From contig JASLDB010000117.1 in assembly GCA_030151665.1 (NCBI GenBank), positions 1 through 12,021 on the forward strand: a DNA stretch of 12,021 nt, given 5' to 3'. Both the position numbers and the translations under genes were made by a program. Every line of letters starts with the position of its first letter. Within the stretch, counting starts at the first letter, position 1. Positions 6,473 through 12,021 of this stretch are shown here, one piece after another. Below the pieces are notes generated by a model that made no database searches, had not been told where the DNA came from, and saw only the letters and a list, made by a program, of their open reading frames with translations. This DNA comes from Neisseriaceae bacterium (GTDB lineage Bacteria; Pseudomonadota; Gammaproteobacteria; Burkholderiales; Neisseriaceae).

Positions 6473-6969
6473 ACCAGCCACCTCAAACCATACATAACAG
6501 CTAGGCTAAAAAAAGCAGCAATTAAATCATCAACCATAATGCCCAAGCCACCAGACATATAGCGATCAAACCAACGAATTGGCCATGGTTTAACGGCATC
6601 AAAAAAACGAAATACCGCAAAAGCGATTGCCCAGTTTAACCAACTCATGGGGACAAAGGCCAGAATCAAAACCATGGCGGCAATCTCATCCCAAACAATG
6701 CCACCATAATCAGGTACACCAATTTTCTTTTCAGATACATCGCAAATATAAATGCCAATCACAAACATAACCATCGAAATAATGGCGATTGTCCACGATG
6801 ACAAACCGAGTAACACCAAGATGGCGGCAATGGGTAAGGCGGGTAAAGTACCAAATGTACCCGGTGCTTTGGGTGCCAATCCGCTACCAAAACCGAAACC
6901 CAAAAAGCAAATTGGATTTTGCAGTAACCATGAAAATGTGATTTTAAAAGCAGGTTGTTGTTTACTCAT
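6469..6969 (-). CDS. pgpA: Phosphatidylglycerophosphatase A
   Basis: A 166-residue inner-membrane enzyme that removes phosphate from phosphatidylglycerophosphate to give phosphatidylglycerol. The family blocks are all present: GFGSGLAPKAPGTFGTL (25-41), the acidic catalytic block PDYGGIVWDEIAAM (86-99), FRFFDAVKPWPIRWFDR (120-136), and GGLGIMVDDLIAA (140-152). Three or four hydrophobic helices lie between these blocks. The ATG at 6969 gives a length close to the 172 residues of E. coli PgpA; a TTG four codons upstream sits too near the GAGGA site. The gene overlaps the end of thiL by 8 bp and its stop overlaps the apaG start, so the three genes are probably translated in a coupled way. Confidence 0.93.
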   Translation of the reverse strand: MSKQQPAFKITFSWLLQNPICFLGFGFGSGLAPKAPGTFGTLPALPIAAILVLLGLSSWTIAIISMVMFVIGIYICDVSEKKIGVPDYGGIVWDEIAAMVLILAFVPMSWLNWAIAFAVFRFFDAVKPWPIRWFDRYMSGGLGIMVDDLIAAFFSLAVMYGLRWLV

Positions 6970-7918
6970 GAAAATGATCAAATCCTCTGTGATTTAGCTG
7001 AATATTCTGCCCTTGTTCTTGAACGCACACACCCAATTCTCGATTATCATTAACTGTGCCAATACGAGTAACTTGTGTTTCTGTTGCCTTGCCTGCTGCC
7101 AAAATATCAGCACGCAAATGGCTAGGTGCAGTAAAAATTAATTCGTAGTCATCACCACCACTTAATACCCAGGCTTGGTGTTCTGGGTATAATTTCAAAT
7201 CGGGTAAAGTCGGAATCGCGGCAAAATCAATCACCATGCCAACATTTGATGCTTTGGCAATGTGACCCAAGTCTTGCCACAAACCATCAGAAACATCTTG
7301 AGCAGCGTGTGCCAAATCCAAAATAGCCTGACCCAATGCCACTCTTGGTGTTGGACGTAATCGTTTGTCTTCACAAACACTAAAAACCCCTTCTGGCAAT
7401 TGAACATGTTGCCAATGGTGATTTAATGCCGCTGCTGCTAAGCCTATCTCACCAGACACCCAAACATCATCACCAATTTGTGCTGCATCTCGACGCAAGG
7501 CTTTACCTTGTTCCGTTTGGCCAATAATGGTGACATTGAATGTCAATGAGCCTTTGGTGGTATCTCCACCGATAATTTGCAAACCATATTGCCCCGCCAC
7601 AGCAAATAAGCTTTGGCAAAATTCAGCCAACCATGTTTCTTCTAACTGCGGCAAAGCCACACTCAGTAATGCCCATTTGGGTGTTGCCCCCATGGCAGCC
7701 ATGTCTGACAAATTGACAGCCAATACCTTGTGTGCCAAATCTTTAGCGCCAACATCGGCAAAAAAATGTCGATTTTCTAACAGCATATCACTGCTAAAAT
7801 GCCAATCCATGCCTAAAGTTGGTCTTACAATGGCAGCATCATCGCCAATGCCCAGGACAATATCTGTGCTTGTCTTTTGTGAACGCAAATATTGATTAAT
7901 AAAGTCAAATTCATTCAT
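6962..7918 (-). CDS. thiL: Thiamine-monophosphate kinase
   Basis: A 318-residue cytosolic enzyme that phosphorylates thiamine monophosphate to thiamine diphosphate with ATP. It has the ThiL signatures in order: GIGDDAAIV (23-31), FSSDMLLENRHF (41-52), HKVLAVNLSDMAAMGATP (63-80), GGDTTKGS (117-124), QDVSDGLWQDLGHI (207-220) and LSGGDDYELIFTAP (252-265). The Asp residues in these motifs bind magnesium and nucleotide in the family. The length matches E. coli ThiL (325). I choose the ATG at 7918; the frame is open to a TTG at 7936, but neither start has a strong ribosome binding site. It is the first gene of thiL-pgpA-apaG-symporter. No TPP riboswitch is evident in the short leader. Confidence 0.94.
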   Translation of the reverse strand: MNEFDFINQYLRSQKTSTDIVLGIGDDAAIVRPTLGMDWHFSSDMLLENRHFFADVGAKDLAHKVLAVNLSDMAAMGATPKWALLSVALPQLEETWLAEFCQSLFAVAGQYGLQIIGGDTTKGSLTFNVTIIGQTEQGKALRRDAAQIGDDVWVSGEIGLAAAALNHHWQHVQLPEGVFSVCEDKRLRPTPRVALGQAILDLAHAAQDVSDGLWQDLGHIAKASNVGMVIDFAAIPTLPDLKLYPEHQAWVLSGGDDYELIFTAPSHLRADILAAGKATETQVTRIGTVNDNRELGVCVQEQGQNIQLNHRGFDHFHE

Positions 7919-7957
7919 GCTTGCAATTGCTGCCAACGATTAAGATATAAGGGCTTT

Positions 7958-7986
7958 ATCATACTGCAAAAGCTTAACGCTGAATA
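7958..7986 (-). promoter_or_regulatory. Tentative promoter of the thiL operon
   Basis: On the minus strand TATGAT (7963-7958) would give a start near 7951, about 33 nt before the thiL ATG. The hexamer 17 bp upstream, TATTCA (7986-7981), is a poor -35 and overlaps the left copy of the 16-bp direct repeat. Only the -10 is convincing. Confidence 0.25.
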
Positions 7987-7996
7987 TGGTTAGCAA
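7981..7996 (+). repeat. Left copy of a 16-bp direct repeat
   Basis: TGAATATGGTTAGCAA here matches TGAATACGGTTAGCAA at 8894-8909 in 15 of 16 positions and in the same orientation. The two copies bracket most of the gene-free region. Confidence 0.6.
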
Positions 7997-8599
7997 CGCG
8001 ATGCCCCTGTGCTTCCCATCTTCCCTTATTTCATGTGTTTCTGACTTACTGCATTTTATTAATACATTTATAAATTCACCATTTAATTGACATCAATATT
8101 GGCAGATTATTCAAAGGCCAACGTGGTTAGAATCACCTCAACGACCATCAGCCTAAACCCCTGTTAATCTACTCAAAAAGCTTATCCCAATCACCATTTC
8201 ATGGTATTACTTCTTGGTAAATTGAGGCTGCCATCATAAATTCGGTCATTTAGGGCATGGGCAACTTATGCCATCAACCCCAATCAATGTGTTCACCATC
8301 CTGAATGCACCATTTATCAGAACCAATACAAGAACCAATACTGTGTACACCAGCCTTTTGCAGGTGAACTGTCACTGCTGATTTCAATCAACCGAAAACA
8401 AATGCCTTGGTAAAATCAATTCACCACAACGCCATTAAATGCCAATAATGCAAGTGATAATGTACTTGATCGTATTTGGCAGCGAAAATCGGTCAGTCAA
8501 CAAAATCATTTTCATCCAACCAGATTCATTGCCTTACAACATGATTGATTCTTGCTCATTTGAAAATGACAAGAAGATAATCAATTAAGGGGGTTTAGC

Positions 8600-8662
8600 A
8601 TGAATACTGCTACTGTTTTTTCAAATTATGCATATATTAATTATCAATATTACCAAATTTAA
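8600..8662 (+). CDS. Possible 20-residue Tyr-rich peptide
   Basis: The ATG at 8600 follows AAGGGGG with a 6-nt spacer, one of the best ribosome binding sites in the region. The frame encodes 20 residues, with five Tyr in the last eleven (NYAYINYQYYQ), and ends in TAA. A 9-bp inverted repeat begins 13 nt after the stop. This arrangement recalls a leader peptide, but no gene follows for 300 bp and the purine run could be chance. I found no promoter at a suitable distance. Confidence 0.25.
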   Translation: MNTATVFSNYAYINYQYYQI

Positions 8663-8675
8663 ATAACCAAAAATG

Positions 8676-8711
8676 GCATTAATTAACTTATGCTTACCGA
8701 CAAATTAATGC
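8676..8711. repeat. Inverted repeat, 9 bp with 18-nt loop
   Basis: GCATTAATT (8676-8684) and AATTAATGC (8703-8711) are perfect complements around an 18-nt spacer. The stem is A+T-rich and no T run follows on the plus strand, although AAAAA at 8669-8673 gives a weak U-run in the minus-strand reading. It could be a protein-binding site or a weak terminator. Confidence 0.4.
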
Positions 8712-8893
8712 ACCTCAATATTTTCAATCCACCATGCAGTATTGATAAAAAAATATTTTCTTGCCCCCCTTGCCAATTTCAAAATGGCATGGGATATTCT
8801 TACTTAAGCACACAAATCTATTTTAATACGTGCCTTGCTTGCCATATTATTGCAATGCAAAAAAAACAGCTGACAATTTACTTTAATTTCTAA

Positions 8894-8909
8894 TGAATAC
8901 GGTTAGCAA
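8894..8909 (+). repeat. Right copy of a 16-bp direct repeat
   Basis: TGAATACGGTTAGCAA, one mismatch from the copy at 7981-7996. It lies 57 bp before the puuD start, next to the GACTGGC inverted repeat, so it may be part of the puuD control region. Confidence 0.6.
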
Positions 8910-8916
8910 AAATATT

Positions 8917-8948
8917 GACTGGCAAAAAAATACAACAAAACGCCAGTC
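8917..8948 (+). promoter_or_regulatory. Inverted repeat in the puuD leader, possible operator or mRNA hairpin
   Basis: GACTGGC (8917-8923) and GCCAGTC (8942-8948) form a perfect 7-bp inverted repeat with an 18-nt A/C-rich loop. It ends 5 bp before the AGGAG ribosome binding site of puuD. TTGACT (8915-8920) overlaps the left arm and resembles a -35 box, but no -10 follows at 16-18 bp. A role as repressor site or as leader hairpin controlling puuD is inferred from position. Confidence 0.45.
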
Positions 8949-8966
8949 GTCCAAGGAGAAATCGAA

Positions 8967-9719
8967 ATGACAGTCCGTCCTGTAATTGGTGTGCCATGCG
9001 ATATTAAACATGTAAATGACATGCCATTTCATGCTGCTGGTGACAAATACATTCAAGCCATTCACCACAGTGTTGGTGATGTGGTTTTATTACCTGCTTT
9101 ATCAGACCAACAAGCCATCGACCGCTTATTGCCCCTATTGGATGGCATTTGCCTAACAGGCTCATTGTCCAATGTTGAACCTCGTCATTATCAAGGCATT
9201 GCCAGTCGCGAAGGCACTTTGCATGACAGTGCACGAGATGGCACAACACTGCCTTTGATTGAAAAAATTATTAAAATGGGCATGCCGCTTTTAGGCATCT
9301 GCCGAGGTTTTCAAGAAATCAATGTCGCCATGGGTGGCTCATTGCACCAACATGTGCAAGAAGTCACTGGCATGCTCGATCACCGTGAACCAGAATCCAA
9401 AGACATCAACACCATGTTTGCCGATGCCCATACAGTTAGTTCCAAAGACGATAGCCTATTGGCAAAATGGCTACCTGAAGCCACTTTCCATGTCAATTCA
9501 CTGCACCAACAAGGCGTGGATCGTTTGGGTAATGGTTTACTGGTTGAGGCGGTGGCACCCGATGGTTTGATTGAAGCTTTTCGCATTAAAGATGCCAAAC
9601 GCTTTGCCTACGCAGTGCAATGGCATCCAGAATGGGCATACAACAAAAAACCAGCTTCATTGGCGATTTACAAAGCCTTCCATGAAGCAGCGGTAGACTA
9701 CCAGCAAAGCAAAGTATAA
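8967..9719 (+). CDS. puuD: Gamma-glutamyl-GABA hydrolase (class I glutamine amidotransferase-like)
   Basis: A 250-residue cytosolic hydrolase that releases GABA and glutamate from gamma-glutamyl-GABA; the Pseudomonas name is spuA. The class I amidotransferase triad is visible: nucleophile Cys 112 in GICRGFQEINVAMGGSLHQ, and His 220 with Glu 222 in QWHPEW. The peptidase C26 features GVPCDI at the N terminus, LTGSLSNVEP (63-72) and VNSLHQQGVDRLG (176-188) also fit PuuD. E. coli PuuD has 254 residues. AAGGAG lies 8 nt before the ATG. The order puuD-puuA-aminotransferase with gaps of 70 and 65 bp marks a polyamine catabolic operon equivalent to spuABC. Confidence 0.93.
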   Translation: MTVRPVIGVPCDIKHVNDMPFHAAGDKYIQAIHHSVGDVVLLPALSDQQAIDRLLPLLDGICLTGSLSNVEPRHYQGIASREGTLHDSARDGTTLPLIEKIIKMGMPLLGICRGFQEINVAMGGSLHQHVQEVTGMLDHREPESKDINTMFADAHTVSSKDDSLLAKWLPEATFHVNSLHQQGVDRLGNGLLVEAVAPDGLIEAFRIKDAKRFAYAVQWHPEWAYNKKPASLAIYKAFHEAAVDYQQSKV

Positions 9720-9789
9720 CAACAAGCCTTATCAAGGCACTATCTACAAAGCAGTACCCAACAACTGAAACGAGAGAAAGTAGGAATGT

Positions 9790-11124
9790 ATGTACGACAA
9801 TATATTTGCATGGCTAAAAGAACATGGCATTAAAGAAGTCGAGTGCATTTTACCGGACATCACTGGTGTGGCGCGCGGTAAGATCATTCCCAAAGACAAA
9901 TTTGTTTCTGAACCTGAAATGCGTTTACCAGAAGCGGTTTTGATTCAAACCGTCACAGGGGGTAGCCCAAGTGACGACTTATTGGATTTAACCGATGCAG
10001 ACATGGAATTAAAACCAGATGCTGCAACCATTACCCATGTTCCTTGGGCAGTTGACCCAACGGCTCAATTGATTTTTGATTGCTACAATGCCGAAGGTTT
10101 GCCCATCGAAACCTCACCTCGCAATGTGCTAAAACGTGTTTTAAAACTATATGACGAAATGGGCTTATCCCCTGTCGTAGCACCTGAAATGGAATTTTAT
10201 TTGGTGTCACCCAATCCTGACCCAGATTTGCCATTGCAACCGCCAGTGGGTCGAACTGGCCGTGCCGAATTTGGTGGCCGCTCTTATGCCATTGATGCGG
10301 TTAACGAGTTTGATTCTTTGTTTGAAGACATTTATGACTATTGTGATGCACAAGGCTTGGAAGTCGATACCTTGATTCACGAGTTTGGTGCCGCACAAAT
10401 GGAGATTAACTTCTTACATGGCAACGCATTGGATTTATCTGACCAAGTATTCTTATTTAAACGCATTGTGCGAGAAGCAGCATTTCGTCACAAAATGTAC
10501 GCCACATTCATGGCAAAACCCATGGAAGGCGAACCTGGTAGCGCCATGCACGTTCACCAAAGCTTGGTTGACAATAAAACTGGCAAAAATGTTTTTAGCA
10601 ATGAAGATGGTTCTCCGTCTGAAATTTTCTTCCATTTCATTGCTGGCTTGCAAAAATACTTACCTGCCACCATGCCATTTTTTGCCCCTTATGTGAATTC
10701 GTTCCGCCGCTTAACACGTTACACCGCCGCACCAACCAACGTGGAATGGGGTTATGACAACCGAACCGTTGGTCTGCGTGTTCCACGCTCTAGCCCTCAA
10801 GCCAGACGCGTTGAAAACCGCTTGCCAGGTGTCGATGTCAATCCTTATTTGGCGATTGCTTGTTCATTGGCTTGTGGCTATTTGGGTATTAAAGAAAAAT
10901 TGCAGCCCAAACAACCATTGTCTACCAATGCCTACGAATTGCCATACCAATTCCCAAGCACCCCTGAAGAATCCATCGAAAAATTGAGAGAATGCACAGT
11001 GATTCATGACATTTTGGGTGAGCGCTTTGTGAAAATGTACATCAACATTAAAGAACAAGAAATTGCTGAATATTTCCGTGTAATCAGTCCGTGGGAACGC
11101 CGTTATCTATTATTGCATGTGTAA
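9790..11124 (+). CDS. puuA: Gamma-glutamylpolyamine synthetase (glutamine synthetase family)
   Basis: A 444-residue cytosolic ATP-dependent ligase joining glutamate to putrescine or other polyamines; the Pseudomonas name is spuB. The beta-grasp N domain carries LPDITGVARGKIIP (21-34), the form found in PuuA-like rather than assimilatory glutamine synthetases. The catalytic domain has VVAPEMEFYL (129-138) and FGAAQMEINF (199-208) with the metal-binding Glu residues, EPGSAMHVHQSL (248-259), NSFRRLTRYTAAPTNVEWG (303-321) and the RVENRLPG metal and substrate loop (340-347). There is no adenylylation-type Tyr motif region of GlnA. The ATG at 9790 follows AGTAGGA closely; an overlapping ATG at 9786 is out of frame. 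The position between puuD and the aminotransferase supports polyamine use over nitrogen assimilation. Confidence 0.93.
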   Translation: MYDNIFAWLKEHGIKEVECILPDITGVARGKIIPKDKFVSEPEMRLPEAVLIQTVTGGSPSDDLLDLTDADMELKPDAATITHVPWAVDPTAQLIFDCYNAEGLPIETSPRNVLKRVLKLYDEMGLSPVVAPEMEFYLVSPNPDPDLPLQPPVGRTGRAEFGGRSYAIDAVNEFDSLFEDIYDYCDAQGLEVDTLIHEFGAAQMEINFLHGNALDLSDQVFLFKRIVREAAFRHKMYATFMAKPMEGEPGSAMHVHQSLVDNKTGKNVFSNEDGSPSEIFFHFIAGLQKYLPATMPFFAPYVNSFRRLTRYTAAPTNVEWGYDNRTVGLRVPRSSPQARRVENRLPGVDVNPYLAIACSLACGYLGIKEKLQPKQPLSTNAYELPYQFPSTPEESIEKLRECTVIHDILGERFVKMYINIKEQEIAEYFRVISPWERRYLLLHV

Positions 11125-11189
11125 TGCACAAGAACACTAAATCAAAGGCCGCTTTGGCAGCCACATAAAAACATATTGAGGAGTTACAA

Positions 11190-12021
11190 ATGAGCAAAAC
11201 CTTATCACAACTAAATGCCAGTCATCATTTACACCCTTTTTCTGACAATGCCCAATTAAAACAAGATGGCGTACGCGTGATTGAAAAAGCCGATGGCATT
11301 TACATTTTTGACACCGATGGCAACAAAATTATTGATGGCATGGCAGGTCTTTGGTGTGTCAACATTGGTTTTGGCCGCAAAGAATTGGCGGATGTTGCCA
11401 AAAAGCAAATGGAAGAATTGTCTTATTACAATACTTTTTTTAAAACATCTCACCCTGCGGTGATTAAACTATCGCAAAAAATCACTGAAGTGGCACCAGC
11501 AGGCTTTAACCATGTCTTTTATACTGGCTCTGGCTCCGAATCCGTAGACACCATGATTCGCATGGTTCGCCATTATTGGGCAAGCATGGGCAAGCCTGAG
11601 AAAAAAATCTTGATTGGCCGCTGGAATGGCTACCATGGCTCAACCATTGGCGGTTCTAGCATTGGCGGCATGAAAGGCATGCACGAACAAGGTGATGTTT
11701 TGATTCCCAATGTCACCCATATTGAACAACCATGGTTTTATGGCTTAAGCCAAGAAGGCGAAACACCTGAAGCATTTGGTATTCGTGCTGCCAATTGGCT
11801 AGAAGAAAAAATCTTGGAAGTGGGCGCTGACAAAGTAGCTGCATTTGTGGGTGAACCCATTCAAGGCGCAGGTGGTGTGATTATCCCACCTAGCACTTAC
11901 TGGCCACGCATCCAAGAAATCTGCAAAAAATACGATATTTTAATCACCTCTGATGAAGTGATTTGTGGTTTTGGTCGTACTGGTCAATGGTTTGGTTGTG
12001 AAAGCATGGGCTTTACACCTG
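11190..12021 (+). CDS. spuC: Class III aminotransferase, putrescine:pyruvate type (3' end outside window)
   Basis: The first 277 residues of a PLP-dependent class III (omega) aminotransferase of about 450 residues. SpuC moves the amino group of putrescine or related amines to pyruvate, giving 4-aminobutanal and alanine. Visible motifs are DGMAGLWCVNIGFGR (49-63), the phosphate-binding YTGSGSESVDT (111-121), the ring-stacking NGYHGST (146-152), VGEPIQGAGGVI (220-231) and the pyridine-nitrogen Asp 255 in SDEVICGFGRTG. The PLP-binding Lys should lie beyond the window edge. GAGGAG precedes the ATG. Third place in a puuD-puuA-aminotransferase series matches spuABC of Pseudomonas aeruginosa; other omega-aminotransferases (for example beta-alanine:pyruvate) are close relatives, so the substrate is partly inferred from context. 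Confidence 0.88.
   Translation, partial: MSKTLSQLNASHHLHPFSDNAQLKQDGVRVIEKADGIYIFDTDGNKIIDGMAGLWCVNIGFGRKELADVAKKQMEELSYYNTFFKTSHPAVIKLSQKITEVAPAGFNHVFYTGSGSESVDTMIRMVRHYWASMGKPEKKILIGRWNGYHGSTIGGSSIGGMKGMHEQGDVLIPNVTHIEQPWFYGLSQEGETPEAFGIRAANWLEEKILEVGADKVAAFVGEPIQGAGGVIIPPSTYWPRIQEICKKYDILITSDEVICGFGRTGQWFGCESMGFTP

Larger units (their letters stand above)
7919..8966. other. Long intergenic region without a convincing gene, possible decayed sequence
   Basis: About 1,050 bp separate the divergent thiL and puuD starts, far more than the other gaps here. The stretch contains a 16-bp near-perfect direct repeat at both ends (7981-7996 and 8894-8909), a tiny Tyr-rich ORF at 8600-8662 and two inverted repeats. 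One plus-strand frame gives two consecutive stretches of about 57 and 45 codons separated by a single TAA, between a TAA near 8240 and a TGA near 8550. A minus-strand frame over the same DNA is also protein-like but broken by several TGA codons. Neither was recognised, so a decayed gene or mobile-element remnant is possible but unproven. Confidence 0.4.

Noticed and set aside
8100..8560. Minus-strand frame that reads as protein if TGA were translated
   Set aside because: Every recognised gene in the window uses standard stops (pgpA ends in TGA), TAA and TAG also occur in the frame, and no family was recognised. Stop-codon reassignment is not supported.
8690..8893. Open frame of 67 codons with two CxxC-like pairs (CPPC, CLAC)
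   Set aside because: There is no ribosome binding site before the ATG, the base composition is like non-coding DNA, and the Cys pairs alone are weak evidence. It is left as unexplained sequence within the gene-free region.
9473..9484. TGGCTACCTGAA, close to a Neisseriaceae DNA uptake sequence dialect
   Set aside because: It is a single occurrence inside puuD that encodes part of the conserved protein; genomes with uptake sequences carry them about once per kilobase, and I found no other copy.
9726..9737. GCCTT/AAGGC mini-hairpin after puuD
   Set aside because: A 5-bp stem with a 2-3 nt loop and no T run is too weak for a terminator; puuD and puuA are most likely co-transcribed.

Overview
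The window looks like chromosomal DNA from an A+T-rich proteobacterium (by eye a little over 40% G+C). The evidence is the thiL-pgpA pair, ApaG, a Bcp peroxiredoxin, a polyamine catabolic cluster in the Pseudomonas spuA-spuB-spuC order, AGGAG-type ribosome binding sites and sigma70-like promoters. A gamma- or betaproteobacterium (for example a Neisseriales relative) fits, but I cannot fix the genus. I saw no rRNA, tRNA, CRISPR array or intact insertion sequence.

Layout. 1-2052 (minus): a histidine-phosphatase-family protein followed by a membrane-anchored SDR 'epimerase', an N-terminal multi-spanning domain fused to a TIGR01777-type Rossmann domain; the latter runs off the left edge. 2053-2613: intergenic, with a promoter-to-terminator unit that looks like a small RNA gene. 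2614-2778 (plus): a 54-residue basic protein of unknown function. 2858-3856 (minus): an SBF-like (BASS) transporter. 3857-4311: intergenic, with a second and stronger small-RNA candidate (two hairpins, a UCCCU loop, a GAAA-capped terminator). 4312-4752 (plus): Bcp peroxiredoxin. 4801-7918 (minus): a tightly packed operon thiL-pgpA-apaG-DAACS symporter, with overlapping ends in the first three genes. 7919-8966: about 1 kb without a convincing gene, bracketed by a near-identical 16-bp direct repeat and containing a tiny Tyr-rich ORF and inverted repeats. 8967-12021 (plus): polyamine catabolism genes puuD/spuA, puuA/spuB and a partial spuC-type aminotransferase.

How the genes work together. ThiL makes thiamine diphosphate and PgpA makes phosphatidylglycerol; their coupling is positional rather than a shared pathway. 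The polyamine cluster should gamma-glutamylate putrescine or related amines (PuuA), transaminate an amine (SpuC type) and hydrolyse gamma-glutamyl-GABA (PuuD), feeding GABA and succinate metabolism.

The most interesting items are the two orphan promoter/terminator units, the membrane-SDR fusion, the symporter lacking the acidic-substrate arginine, and the odd 1-kb gap upstream of the polyamine operon. All calls come from reading the sequence; no database search was run.
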